Assembly: GCA_023014365.1 (NCBI GenBank)
Contig: JAEBUN010000033.1
Coordinates: forward strand, 310,001 to 374,000
Source: Lepiota brunneoincarnata
Lineage: Eukaryota; Basidiomycota; Agaricomycetes; Agaricales; Agaricaceae
Direction of reading: 5' to 3'
DNA length: 64,000 bases
Positions 1 to 12,007 of the stretch are shown in pieces. Every line of letters starts with the position of its first letter. Position 1 is the stretch's first letter. Below the pieces are notes generated by a model. That model did no database searches. It saw only the letters and a program-made list of their open reading frames with translations, and was not told the origin of the DNA. Both the position numbers and the translations under genes were made by a program.

Positions 1-1232
1 ATCTCGTGTGAACCCATGAATTCCCTATATCCTTTCCGGGTTCTTGACGGAACTGGCCACTTCTGTTTTCACCGAACCTTGGCACTTGTGGACGAATTCT
101 AGCGTGTGTGTTGTTGTTCTTCCCTTGCTCCTTCGTCGGTTGATCGGCAGGAAATTGTCAGGCTTCTATGCCGAATGCCCACTCGGACAGGTATCGGATT
201 TCACACTGACCATTGTCAGGCCTCGAAGACCGGACATGGGATGTAGGGGGGAGGAGCTAGGGAAGCCTTATCACAAACGTGCCTTCATTGGTTCAGGGCA
301 CGAGACAGCCATTAACACACTCGCTGAGTTCCAACGGAATCATCCCCACACAAGAAGCACGCCACATGAAACGGAGATGGCAGCTCAAGTTCTAGACCAT
401 TGGATTCTCGTGTGCTTCGTGTCATCGCGGTATAGTTTAGCAGACCCAACATTGGTCTATAACCTGTCTTCCCTTCCCTTCCCTGCTGAACAAAGCAAGG
501 CAGACAGTGGCGGGGCCTTCAGTCTGCCGTTGACTATTAAAACGCTTTACGTTTCCTATCGAGTCAAAAGACACCTCCCGACTCAATTGTTCTTGTTTCA
601 CACAGGCACATGCCGCGGCTGAGAATGACATGAAGAGAAATACACTCTTGGCTTCCCTTTCCTCTGTGACTTCCTGAGGGGCATGGGGGTTGACAGTTGC
701 TTTCATCCCAAGACCAAATTCCTTCAGGATTGCCGAACACTAGACCCTGTGGCTCTGTTGCGTGTTTCGATTGTTGTACGTATGAACAGGATTCATGTAC
801 CTTTTCTGGTGAATTCAGCGCGTTTAGGGGGTGGCAAAGGATTCAATCCGCAACCTGTCCTCTGAAGAGGAGGATTCACATTTGTGTGCAGGAATCGGCT
901 TGTCATACATACACCGAGCAATCAGTCAGCTCACCCCCCTCCCCACCATTCACGGAGTTAATCGGGGTATGGACCTTCTTGCGTGCCTCCAGGCTTCAGG
1001 CTTCATCCCCGTCACCGACCAAAGTGAGACGTGGTCCCCCGTAAACGAGTGAAAGAAGCTGTAGATAGAAAGTTTGTTATTTGTAGAGAAAATAAAACCC
1101 TAGTTACTATCGATACAGGCAACCCCTCCTCCGCAAACAGTACTGATCCTCACCGGAAACACGATGCGTGTCACCCGCTCGGCGGATACGCTGCCCCGGA
1201 AGTCTGGGCCAAATCGGTATCTCCTTCGCAGG

Positions 1233-1268
1233 AAAAAAAAAAAGAAAGAAAAGAAAAGAAAAGAAAAG
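1233..1268. repeat. A/G-rich simple repeat
   Basis: A run of A followed by AAAG/AAAAG units, seen directly in the sequence. Confidence 0.9.
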
Positions 1269-1826
1269 CGGTCCTTGGCAGAGAAGGTTCCTTTCTAGTT
1301 GATTGTGGGTTCTGAGTTACTCATGGCAAGGGACCACCCCACCCCGCGCTGATTTGCCCACTGATTCCGGATGGGAATGGGATTAAAAATAGCCGGGGCA
1401 ACCTTCAAAGAAAAAGGCAAGAAGCAGAGTAGTCCGTTTTACCGAGTGTTAGATGATGTCTCTGTAAGCAGCGATATGAATCTACCGCAGGATGATGACC
1501 CAAGTGATCTTATCTACTAGGTTTCCGTTTCCACTGGGACTCGGTATCTCAACCTCATTTGGGTGATCAGGGCTTGGTCGGCTGGGGTTCCCTCGCACAG
1601 AAATTCACGGGACCAAACCCCCCGCGTCAAACAGGCAACTTAGTAGCGCTCTCTCTTCTCTGATGCAGGGTAAAATATATTTGTTGTTTCCCACTTTCCC
1701 ACAGAATTTGGATGGTCAGCAGTTCCAGGCCTCTCTTTCAGCATTATATAAAGAGCTTGACAGAAATATTGCGCTGACAGCTGCCTCCCCCTGTTGTCAT
1801 GAGCAACGAACGCCGCTCATTCCCCT

Positions 1827-1851
1827 CACACACACACACACACACACACAC
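1827..1851. repeat. CA dinucleotide microsatellite
   Basis: About twelve consecutive CA units, flanked by C runs. Confidence 0.95.
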
Positions 1852-3922
1852 CCCAGGCTCTGGTTGTTCTATCCCTCCCAGGGTGTATTCTTGAGTTAAT
1901 CAAAAAGGGGTGTGTGAGGTTCACGAGACCCAGCTTGCTTTAGAAACAGCGCGCGACTGTTGTTATATAACATAATCCCAAGGATTCAACGGCTTAAATT
2001 TACGTGCATCCCAATACAGATTTTCGAATTTGAAGGGCCGAGGTATGATAGCTTGTAACTGTGGTTGTTCTGGACCGATTCCGATTCATCCCCATTGCAG
2101 GCAAGTTATTCTACTGCATAGGCCTGGTACATAGTAATATATATGATCTTTGTATTGAGGGTTCATTTATCCATTCCTGATCCTTGGCACATTGTAGACT
2201 GGAAGATCACACTGTCTTTGTCCAGCTCTCTTGGGTAGACCCAAGGAAGGATCCAATAAGTATTCTCTCCTCAAGGCCAATGCATGTTTTTGGGGTTGTC
2301 CTTTCGCAATTTCCTGCTGCGCTCGCAATACATGTCAATCTTGGGCTTCTATCTCATCATAGTGTCCCGCTAGAAGCGCAAGGGTAGCAAAAAATATTAC
2401 CGGAGGATTGGCAAACAGATCGGGGTCGTCTCGTGGAAAATGGGCCTTCTTCCGGGAACAGTTACCTAGTCGATGACCGTACTTAGTTGTTCATAACCCA
2501 TAAGTACAGTCAGCCGATATCTGCGCGTTATGTAACCACGAACCCATGTTGGAGTCACTTTAAAGTCTCTGTCGTAACTGGGAAGGGTTTCACGGTGTTC
2601 ATGGCTATATCCGTCGCTTGGCTAACGCCGAGAACGCGCACTGAGGCCATCGTTCGAGACTAACGACCCAGCCAAGACGTAGTATTTATTGACCACTGCT
2701 AAGTTGGTGTGTACGCCGAGTGAAAAGGTAGTTGCCCAGCTGACACACTTGGTTTCAATCCAATTAGTCATGGTTCACGATATCATTACCCTAAAAGGAT
2801 GTTGGCCCGACCTCAGGGATCTGCTTCAACCTGAAAATCAGACAACTAACGTTTGACCCAAGTACTCGTACCCGACACGATCTAGCGGGTCCTCGCTTCA
2901 GCAACGATCAAGGCCCTCCCGCGAGCCGCCCCGGCCGAAAGAGCGCAACACCCCAAGCGATCGCGAACTTTTCATTGCGCGGCATTTTCCCCTGGGGATG
3001 TTCAAGATCGCACCGAGTATAAAAAATTCGGCCTTCATTGTTCCGATGCAGAATGTTTTATAATTCCAAAGGGTCGTTAACTCATTTGTTGCCAAGGCCC
3101 ACTAATCATACCGAGACCTCGACCCCCGAGTTTAGAGTCCTCGAATTAATCGGGCAGAAGCCAGGATACCGTCGGGATTCCGCCGTGATCTGAAGCTGGA
3201 ATCCCATCACGAGGAAAATCGGGATCGAGCTAGAAGATTCGTCGTGCGTCTGGGGGAATCGCTACTGTGGGGTTAATGATGACGAGTTTTGTTTATGACT
3301 GCTCTTTCTGATCATGGACTATCAACAGGGTACTACTTGGGTGACATTGGTGCCCCATTCATCATCATCGTCATTGCTATTCTCTGAAATCGTGTCTTGC
3401 CCGCAAACACGAGGCAGTGGATATGACCGACTTCTGGTTGTCTCTGTGTTGGTAGGTAAGCTCGGCCAAGCCCAAGCCTGCTTTGGCCTTCTGTACTCGT
3501 AACTTTACTTCACGCTGTACGACTTGTAGTCTGCCATCAAATGAAAATGGCACCAAATACAAGGGGAATGGGTACACCAACGTCCACTGAAGGTCGTACG
3601 TGCTATCTTCTTTTATAGTCACCTGGAGCGAAAACATGTCCTTTTCTGGAACGAGAGACAGAATAATCCATTTCGAGTGGCTACCCATGACATCAACTGC
3701 GTCACGAGTATAATATGGGCTCTGGGGCCAATATTCCTTTACCCACGACCGGTTGACTGCCTCCTGCTAGCATGTTTGCGACAAGACTTATACGCCAAAT
3801 GGCCACTGGCACCCCTAAGGGTGGTGGAATGAGGGGAGATAATCAACGAGTGGTACATATACAACTCATAGTGGCCGTTGTGGCAAGATTGGACTAACTT
3901 CTCCATACTGTGTACGGTATAG

Positions 3923-4060
3923 GTATTGGGGGTCGTCGGCCTCATGGGCCTCACAGGTCTCGTCTATTACGCCGGCTTTGTCTCGCAGGGGAAGCGACCC
4001 AAGAGTCGGTTGGAGAGCCCGAAAAGTGAGAACCGCCGAGGTGATGCTTTTCTTAATTAG
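3923..4060 (+). CDS. Candidate terminal exon of a membrane protein (partial, unrecognised)
   Basis: The frame opens right after a good splice acceptor (branch-like CTAAC at about 3893, acceptor TATAG ending at 3922). It encodes 45 residues and a TAG stop. It begins with a hydrophobic stretch (VLGVVGLMGLTGLVYYAGFV) followed by a basic, polar tail rich in K, R, S and E, the pattern of a C-terminal membrane anchor with a cytosolic tail. A possible preceding exon ends at the donor near 3852 in matching phase, but further upstream the reading breaks, so this may be a gene remnant. I do not recognise the family. Confidence 0.25.
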   Translation, partial: VLGVVGLMGLTGLVYYAGFVSQGKRPKSRLESPKSENRRGDAFLN

Positions 4061-4235
4061 TACTGACTTTACTATGGGCCTCTCCAGACTAGGTAGCGAC
4101 CAAATGGTGATCGAGGAGGTTGCTATCCTCGAGTAGTCCAAGTAGCCCCCACCCACAACATTCTCCGTATTTCCTCTTCAATATTCAAAGTTTATATCAA
4201 GTCCATGTATTTTTAGTTGTTCATATTTCTGCCTT

Positions 4236-4692
4236 TCAATGATCCAGTATCTTTACTGGTCCATCCGCGGCCGCTTCATCGATGATCAGAAGCCGGGTCC
4301 ACGCCTCAGCATAAACACGTTCTCCCGTGAAAGTGTTTGGGAAGAAGTCTATAGGCAGAAACCTGTTCCTGTCATCGTCGGCTTCCCAGGGATTTCCACT
4401 CCCAATCTCAAGACACGATATGGCTTCACTCATGACATCAAGCTCCCAGCCGACATCTAGCTCCCAGCCGACATCTCCACAATCCCTGCCGAAGGACTTG
4501 GTTCTTTGTCCGTTGTAAGCCCCCCACAGCTTCACACACCCAAAAGCACACAACCTCTCCCATTCTCGTCCATCTGCATTGATCGATAAAGCCTTTCCTG
4601 CGAGATAAGGAGCCCCGTGGATTCTTGAATCTGAGAGATACGTCCTCGTCAGTGTTGGTCGGGGAAGTGGCGGATTTGTTTCGGGTTTAGCC
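4236..4692 (-). CDS. Candidate terminal exon of an unrecognised gene
   Basis: One frame stays open for about 150 codons and ends at a TGA (4236-4238). Its composition looks like protein: mixed charge, several Trp and Cys, and segments such as DGREWERLCAFGCVKLWG and ERVYAEAWTRLLIIDEAAA. An in-frame stop lies upstream, and a CCTCCAG acceptor at about 4693 could start the exon, but I could not join it in phase to an upstream exon. It contains an in-frame 18-bp tandem duplication that repeats a GWELDV-type unit. No family is recognised; it could be a relic or chance. Confidence 0.25.
4441..4476. repeat. 18-bp perfect tandem duplication
   Basis: The unit agctcccagccgacatct occurs twice head to tail with no mismatch. 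Its length is a multiple of three, so the minus-strand frame across it is kept. Confidence 0.9.
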
Positions 4693-5195
4693 CTGGAGGT
4701 CCAGGTGGATTACAAGTTGAGGTCAACAACCTTGAGGGGTGTTCTTGTTCAGATATCGCCATCCTATGGCATCCATAGTCCCCACTTTCCCTGTTTGGTA
4801 CCTCACTTGCACCCATATGATGTTGGTACGTGAAATTGTGCAACCTGAAGCAAAAGGGTAGTTTGTTGCCTAAGTAATACAATTCATGTCGGTAGAGAGC
4901 GTCTTTGGCCGCTGCTTTTCCAGCTGGCAGTGTGGAGGTCATTGACTAAGGGCCAAATTTCCTAACCATAAATTAGATTGTTTTTTTCAGAGACAGCGTG
5001 GCTAGATGTGACCTCACGTAATGCGACAGTGTATAACATCTATACCGCCACCATCTCTACATCCTCCTCTTGATAAACCTTGGATTGATCGATCAAGTAC
5101 TTGAGGGTTGACGTATTCTCCTCGCACCTAGGAAGTGACGATTCTATCGGTCAGGCACCCCTGAAAAGGCTAACGTATCCAACGAGAAATCCTAC

Positions 5196-8057
5196 TCACA
5201 CTCTCGAAATCGACCGCTCGGACTCTCCCAACCCTTTCTGCAGCATGCGAAGCACGCTCGCGTATTCTCCCGATCGATCCTTAAGCATCCGACCATGTGT
5301 CATAAGCAATGTATTCACCCACACCAAGTCGAATTCCAAATGTGGGCTTCGCTCCAAATGATCGGCGACAAACCGCAGCAGCGGGGTGATATACATCGCT
5401 GGCAGCTGGCGCGCGATCAGCCGAATGTCACTTCTTGGTATACTTTCGTACACTTTTTGGATAAGCATCTTCTCACTCAGGCGGAATGCCATAACGAGCG
5501 CTTTGAGGTATTCCGCATTCGCCAAAACATCGAGAATAGTTTGAGGCGTGAGATCGATAGAGAGGTCAAATGGGTCGAAAACCACGGTTTCGTCAAGAGA
5601 ATATATCAGGAGACCTTCTGTCGACGCTGCAGCCCATGCTCTCCCGGTCGGTGAAAACTGAATGCATTTCGTCCGTGCTTCTTGGCGATAACGACGAACA
5701 GACATATCTCCCGCCCCTCGGCTGGCACCCGGTAGGCTATGGTCAAGCCTGTCTTCGAGATCACTTTCATCTCCCCGAGTATCAATAAGATCCACGTTGA
5801 TCCCAGCGTCGTTAATTTTCCTGCTGTCCAGAAACTCTTCTGTTCCATCCAGGGAAAGGTTCTGGCTGATTTGATATTTCTTGACCATAACGCCTTCTCC
5901 TTCGCGTACATCGTAGAGGACCACATATTTGCTATTCCCTCCAGCAAGGAGACATCTCCCATCGGCCGTATAGGAAAGGCTGTTATATGATTTCCCGGAA
6001 GTACTATTCGCAGCGGAGACACGATCATCGGCTTTCCGGCCACCAGAAACATCCTTCCGGCCATCAATAACGTTTGTCTGTTTGCCTTGATGAATGTCGA
6101 AGAACGTGATTTGGCCGTCGAGGGTCGATGCCGCAAGTTCTCGTCCATCAGGTCTTAACGCGAGTGCAAGCACATCCGAGGTCAATTGAAAGGGTTCGAC
6201 TGCCCTCGACCGCCCAAACACATTCCAGACCCGAACTGTCTTATCCCAGGATGCGCTTGCGAGCTGGCTAGTGCCCGATGGCGAGAACGCCAAAGAGCTC
6301 ACAGGTCCCTCATGACCAGTCAAGATATCCAGGAGTTTTCCTGTTTGGACCGACCATAAGAAAACTTCGAATGAGTCTGCGGAACCGGCGGCGACCACTT
6401 CGCCCGAGGGATCTACGGCAAGGGAAGAAAACTGGACGGGGAAGGGTGAGGTGAAGGTGCGGAAGTTCCGATACCTTATTAGGTCGAAGGCGCGTACAGT
6501 GCCATCTAGTGAGGCCGAGAACAACACGTTCCCTTGCTTCGCGAATGCTACTGTGGATATAGGTGCGGTATGTTCAGTGAACGTTACGAAGCAAAATCCC
6601 GAGTGTGTTGACCAGATCTTGACTTTGCCGTCGTCTCCTCCCGTGGCGACCGTTTGACCATCTGAAGCATAGGTAAGGGTATTTACGTCGAAGTAGTGTC
6701 CTTGTTGCTTCAGAATGTACGACTCGGACTGCCATTCCCATACGAGAAGCTGTCCAAGCTTTTTAGCGCCGAAGGCTAGCCACTCCCCTGTCGTGTTTAT
6801 GGCAACGGAAGAGATCTTTTCTTGGGAGATGCTCAAGGTATGGATATTCGTAAACGCTGGCATCTCCCACAACCCGAATATGCCTGTCGAGAAGCCGACA
6901 ACAAGGAGATTAGAGGGCGCGTGAAACGTTGTGCACACCACTTTAGTTCTCGATTGGTTGAAGTAGTGGCGTTTGAAAACTCCCCAGCGTGTTTTCGCGA
7001 TCGCGTTCCCCATGTGGTTGGCAGTACCATTCGAGATAGAAGCCATAGGTTCGTCATCGGTAATATCTTCAGCCTCATCATCGTCACCGCCCTCCTTTTC
7101 CTTCCAAGTGAAAACCGCGCCATCACGGCTGATAGTATATATCTGAAGATGAACTCGGATCAGCGATCTGAAGCATGGGCGTGGTTTGCGCACCGTTTTC
7201 CCATTCTCCGCAAAATAGGCGTTCAAAACAGTATCCTTATGACCTGCAAAAGTTTTGGGTCGGAAGCCCTCTAAGGGATTCAGGGTGTAGAGACGTGCGG
7301 TCATATCTCGAGAAGTTGTGATGAAACACCTGGCGGCATTGAATAATCACTTTTCAATGCGAATCGCAGATGGCTGACATACGACGAGTCCGGAGCCCAC
7401 TGAATGCTCAAAACCTCATCGTGGTGACCGGTATACGTCCTATGAAGATTGAAGGGTGCAAATTCCCGCACAAGATGGTTTGGCGTGCACCAGACTTGAA
7501 CATGGGATCCATGTGTCACTGCAATATATCTGTGCACGGAAATATGAGTCGCATGTCAAATAGGCGGAAGGTGATGCCCTCACCTTCCGTCTGGGGAGAA
7601 GCGGATGTCTTTGACGGGCTTCTGGAAATTGAAATGGTGGAGTACAACTCCTCGTTTTGCGTTTACAAGGAGTGCGCGACCATCTGGGTAAAATTTAGTG
7701 ATGATTTTATTTTGAAAGAGGAAGCTGCGCACCCTCGTCGACTGAGATGAGAACATTTCCATCAGGACTCAGTGCCAAGGATGCAATATTCTTTCTGTTT
7801 TCGAACGCATATGTCCATGATTTGTTGCTGTAAATGCAATTAGCCAGGAGAGAGGATCCAAATATGACAGAGCGCACTTGACAAGGTCGAAGACTGAAAC
7901 GCGATTCCCAACAGGACTGAGGAGAGTGTTACCATCGGGAGTGAATAGGATGTTTCCTTGTCGATACACTGTCCCACAAATATTCGAGAACTGGGGGTTA
8001 TGAGTGAGTACACGCACAGCTCAATGTTGATGGACTGACCTTGTAGTTGGACTTCAT
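5196..8057 (-). CDS. PWP2: PWP2/UTP1, WD40 subunit of the U3 snoRNP (small-subunit processome)
   Basis: Periodic tryptophan protein 2 is the core WD40 scaffold of the UTP-B complex and acts in the nucleolus in pre-18S rRNA processing. The gene has about seven exons. A tiny first exon encodes MKSNYK (8057-8040). It splices to FSNICGTVYRQGNILF (from 7990) and then to segments containing LLSPVGNRVSVFDLV, HHFNF and FSPDGR, which match the diagnostic PWP2 N-terminus. Many WD repeats follow (for example VATGGDDGKVKIWS and LASASWDKTVRVWN). The C-terminal Utp12-type helical region (LIARQLPAMYITPLLRFVADHL) is present up to the stop at 5196. One 51-nt intron (about 7147-7197) is itself in frame, so unspliced RNA would add 17 residues. 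The start is fixed by the family's MKS-type N-terminus. Transcribed divergently from the gene at 8774. Confidence 0.96.
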
Positions 8058-8773
8058 GTTTTTATTGCACAGCCACCGCAGGGTGATTACACAATCTTAT
8101 CTTATCCGGAGCACGTGCGACTGTGAGAAGGATATATTAATTCCCTCCTACTCTCCTAGTACAGATGGATGTGCTAGACGAGGACCCCGGACAATCTCCA
8201 TAGAGGCCGGATCCCCTCCAGAAAAAAGCTTGTCCAAACCAGATCCGGCCTCCGGGGGTCCTACTCTAGACTTTTGGCCTCTAAAAATTTCGAAATAATT
8301 GCAAATAAATGTCGCCTAACCCGAATGCCGCTGGCGTGTCCAAACTCGAATCCAGCCATCATGCCTAAAATCCCCTCGTTTGTCCTAATTCCAGATCCGG
8401 CCTATAGGAGGACTATCCGGGGTTCTGCTAGACGACGCTAGAAAGCAGTAGAGAGAAGAGGGCGTGAGATAGAGAGACAGTAGTCCAGAAGAACGGAACA
8501 GGCACAAAAAAGGACGAATACGCACGTGGACAGGAATGCTGGGAAAGGAAATTCAGGGTGATCATGCCTTGGCATCTCATTCCCCGACTACTCTCGTCAC
8601 TCTCCGTCCTCGCCTCCTAGGGACACACCCACAGCCTTTTCTTCCACCACCACCACCCCCATCAGCTACCCGCTCATCCTCTCCTGTCCTTGCCTTCATC
8701 ACATTCTTTTTATTCATCACGCTCTTTCCATCATAACTATCTTCCTTTGCCTTGTGCCTCATCCATCTTCATC
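8058..8773. promoter_or_regulatory. Divergent promoter region between PWP2 and the gene at 8774
   Basis: About 0.7 kb separates two start codons that point away from each other, so both promoters must lie here. The part near 8580-8770 is pyrimidine-rich on the + strand (CCACCACCACC, TCATTC and CT-rich stretches), typical of fungal core promoters. No clear TATA box was found. Confidence 0.5.
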
Positions 8774-10146
8774 ATGTTCACCCCCCCGCCATCACCTCGG
8801 CCTTTTAGACCGAAACAAGTGTCATCTGTCCCCGAGGCGACTTCTCCGTCCACGCTCTCCCCTTCTACACCTCCCCATGATATGTCCTCTCACGACCAAA
8901 AACGACGTACGGGCCGTCAGTTCAGATGGGCTGTGCTTTTTGTTCCCATCGTTCTTATTCTCATCACTGCATCTACTCACTACCTCACACATCCTGCTGC
9001 CTTTCATGTTCTTTCTGACTCCCCTCGCGAGTGGTCACAACTGATAGCCCAAAGCAAGGACTGGCGACTACACAAGAGACACCCATCTCCCGACCCTCAG
9101 AACTCACAGCCTGGACCAGTCATGTCGTCCGTCAGCCCATTACCCTCTCCGACGCCATCCCGGACCACTATCACGCAGCCTATACCAACGATACCCTCAG
9201 TGCCCCCTACTCTTCCCACACCATTCCCTCAGCCTTACGACCCCCAATTGACTCTCAATTTCTCCAGCGTATCATGCCTCTCTTTCTTCACCAACATGAC
9301 CCAGTCCACAGCTTTCAGGCCTTGTCGTCCTTTCTCGCTGTTGTCACAAACCTCTGCTGAGTTCATCAATGTGAGTAACCCGATATGGGTCATGTGGATT
9401 GCTTTCTCATTGCATCGTCACAGGCCCAGTCAAATTTAACCTTAATGAACACCCTAATCTGGGGCACTTGTAATATCAACCCTGGAGTGAACCAATGCAT
9501 AGCCAACATGGGGTGGTTCGCATCGGCCTTGCAAACTGCGTGCGCAGAGGACTTGAAGGACAGGAATGTCCTGGCTGTCGACACTTTGATGGGTGAGTCC
9601 ACCTCACTTTTGGTTTCTTACTTTTTGAACACTCAACGCCAAAAACCATATCTGTCACAACCTACGATCACACCCATTCTCCTAACATTCTCCGAAAATT
9701 TGCTCTGATCTGATCGGCTCCGCCCTTCCAAACTTGTAGCGTTAAACGCGTACAAACTCATGTATGACACCGCCTGTCTCGAGGATCCGACATCCAACAC
9801 CTATTGCTACATCAACGCCGCTGCCAATCCCAACCCTGCAGATTTGTACATTTACCAACTGCCACTGGGGATTGGCTTGCCCAAGACAGCTAAAACTCTG
9901 ACGTGCTCCCCATGTTCACAGAGCGTTCTGGGACTTTACGCAGAGGCACTGGGCAATGAAACTCTTGCAGATGCGCTGACGGGCCTGAGGACGACATACG
10001 AAGCTTCAGCGCAGCTTGCTGTTCATGATTGCGGTGCCAGTTTCGCGAGGACGGGGATCGCTAATGGTGCAATAAGTCTTAAACTATCTGTTGGTTGTGG
10101 AGGTCTCCTCGCTATCGTGGTGGCCCTCTGGACATTAGTTTTCTAG
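8774..10146 (+). CDS. Secretory-pathway protein with N-terminal TM and hydrophobic C-terminus (DUF7729-like)
   Basis: There are three exons: 8774-9370, 9424-9592 and 9740-10146. The introns are GT-AG and the joins keep phase (EFIN|AQSN; DTLMG splits to give MALNAYKLMYD). The start at 8774 is chosen over an in-frame upstream ATG at 8690 because the upstream part is low-complexity. Residues 1-45 are Pro/Ser-rich. A single hydrophobic segment (WAVLFVPIVLILITAST, about residues 52-68) suggests a signal anchor. A Pro/Ser/Thr-rich stalk follows, then a cysteine-containing domain with Asn glycosylation sequons (LNFSS, FTNMT). The last 20 residues are hydrophobic (GLLAIVVALWTLVF), which could be a GPI signal or a second TM. 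It resembles fungal secreted proteins of the DUF7729 type; that assignment is from memory of family features and its function is unknown. Confidence 0.8.
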
Positions 10147-12007
10147 ACAGATTATTATGTGGCATTTTGCATTTGAACTGTGTTTTTTTTTGCGCGTTTG
10201 GGGCAAACCTTCCTTTCGTATTATATAGCTCACATAGCCCTCGTCACAATCTCGCTCTGGGATATCTTATACTTTAACTTACATTGACTTGGTTCCCTTG
10301 GTTTTTCTATATTTCTCCTGCCGCGGACCTGGGGGATTGGGTCATTCGACTTCTAACATTCTTCCTAATCCCTGAATATATATGATCTACCGAATCCCGG
10401 CTGCATTCGCTCCTCGACTTAGTATTATTACATGTTGTCTGCGGCTAAGCACGCAGTGTCAATAAACCAACTTCATAACGTTAATCCTTGATGCCCTGAT
10501 GAACGAGTGGTTTTGTTTCAAATATCCGACAAGGAAGGAGAGGGCCGTGTCGCAGGCCTGAGTCGAAGCTACAGGGTACGGAACCGCTTTTGTCTTAGGA
10601 TTTACCTTCTTTGTCGACAGCGGCAAGGGTCGTCGCGATATCTCGCGGTACCCTGCATTCAAAGCTCCACTGGATCACAGTCCCGCTTTAACACCCAGAA
10701 TTTTCTGTAAGTACTGTACATACTGACATACAAATGTCGATGTGTGGCCCAAATTCACATGCCCGTCCTTCGGTGGCGCTATTGCTTTCAGGAACTGTGT
10801 GCACTACTGCCAGCAAAATGGTAAGTGTAACGCTGTACAATAATTTACAGCGCGTGTCAGCTTTTATATCGGGCGCGCGGGAATCGGGATGCATGCTTAA
10901 TGGGCCACACAAGTACCGGCACGCGCCCGAGAAGTCAGGGAGAGAGGAGCCGCGGATATTTAAGGGGCATTCAGAATTCGGCGGTGGTTTGAACGAGACG
11001 GGATTTGACTTGGGGTTACGCCCAACTCAATTGGGCGTCGAACGCATTAGGACATGTTTTTGACATATGGCATCAGAAATAAGCGCTGACGTGAGAGAAA
11101 GAGGAGAAGGCTCACTTGTTGGACAGATACATCATGTTATACCTTGTGTTAGACAGTCATATGCGAAGAACTTCACGAAGAAGGGATGACTGGTTTTGAA
11201 TAGAATTGATTACAGGAGTCTCAACAATTGCAAATTCACAGGGGCTGTAATTCGTCTTCCTTCTTTCACATTTGTCATTGAGGCATTGGCTGGCGGGCCG
11301 GTCTTAGTATTTACTCCCGGCTGAACATATCATTCGTCCTGGAGACCAACTGTCCATAAACACGCTAGCCAGACGCAAGACAGCCAAGTGCCTGATGCTT
11401 CGCTGAGTGGAAGGACGGTGTCCGGGTTCAAAAAAAAAAGACGGCGAGTCTGTACTGCCTATTGTTGAGTCGCCCTCCAAAAAGAAAAGCTGCAATAATA
11501 ACAAGTTCCTGATCGCCGTAAATCGACGGGTGTTTGATACTTGTGCGTAATGAGCTCGTTCAACAACCCATCGATCCCATGTGTCAGTCTATATCTGGGT
11601 GCACACCCTAGCATTTGATCTATCCAAGCAATCGTTTACATTTTATAGATTTTCTTGTGTTTCGGCGAGGGACCTCGAGGGACTCACACGCTCTCAGGGT
11701 GGCTGACACACTGCCCAAGCCGGCCAGTGGTCTAAAAATAGGTCCGATAAATCACCGTGCTCCGTAGGCAGGACTTTCTGACGTCTCATCAAGTGGGAGT
11801 GTCCGAATACTCAACATCAGTTCGATGTTTGGATTTTAAACCTTCACCCTTCTGTTCTTATTAAATGGTTGAGATCTCTACGATAAAAAAAAAATTGGCA
11901 AACAATAAGAGTTTTGTCCTACTTAGGTAGCCATCAGGGTAGGATCATGTTTTCTTCCACAGGCCCTGGGCAAGTGATGCATCGACGGATCCTCGGGTCT
12001 TCATTCT
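10147..12007. other. Intergenic region with weak coding-like debris
   Basis: The first part is the AT-rich 3' flank of the gene ending at 10146. Between about 10560 and 10830 the + strand shows a frame with cysteine-containing segments (for example VDVWPKFTCPSFGG) running up to a canonical donor GGTAAGTG at about 10820, but no complete exon set can be assembled. From 11000 to 12007 I see nothing that can be supported. Confidence 0.4.

Larger units (their letters stand above)
1..3922. other. Gene-poor region, no supported gene
   Basis: Open frames here are short, overlap on both strands and show no domain I recognise. The longest (about 44-622, + strand, begins at a TTG) has no family signature and no clear exon structure. 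The stretch holds an A/G-rich tract and a CA microsatellite, listed separately. A small part near 3280-3800 (+) has fragments that read like protein in changing frames and may belong with the candidate terminal exon at 3923. Confidence 0.5.

Noticed and set aside
44..622. 192-codon open frame on the + strand at the window start
   Set aside because: It starts at a TTG, shows no domain, signal or splice context, and its composition drifts. Treated as chance.
4649..4942. 97-codon minus-strand frame as upstream exon of the candidate at 4236-4692
   Set aside because: Its possible donors (near 4806) do not match the phase needed at the 4693 acceptor, so the join fails.
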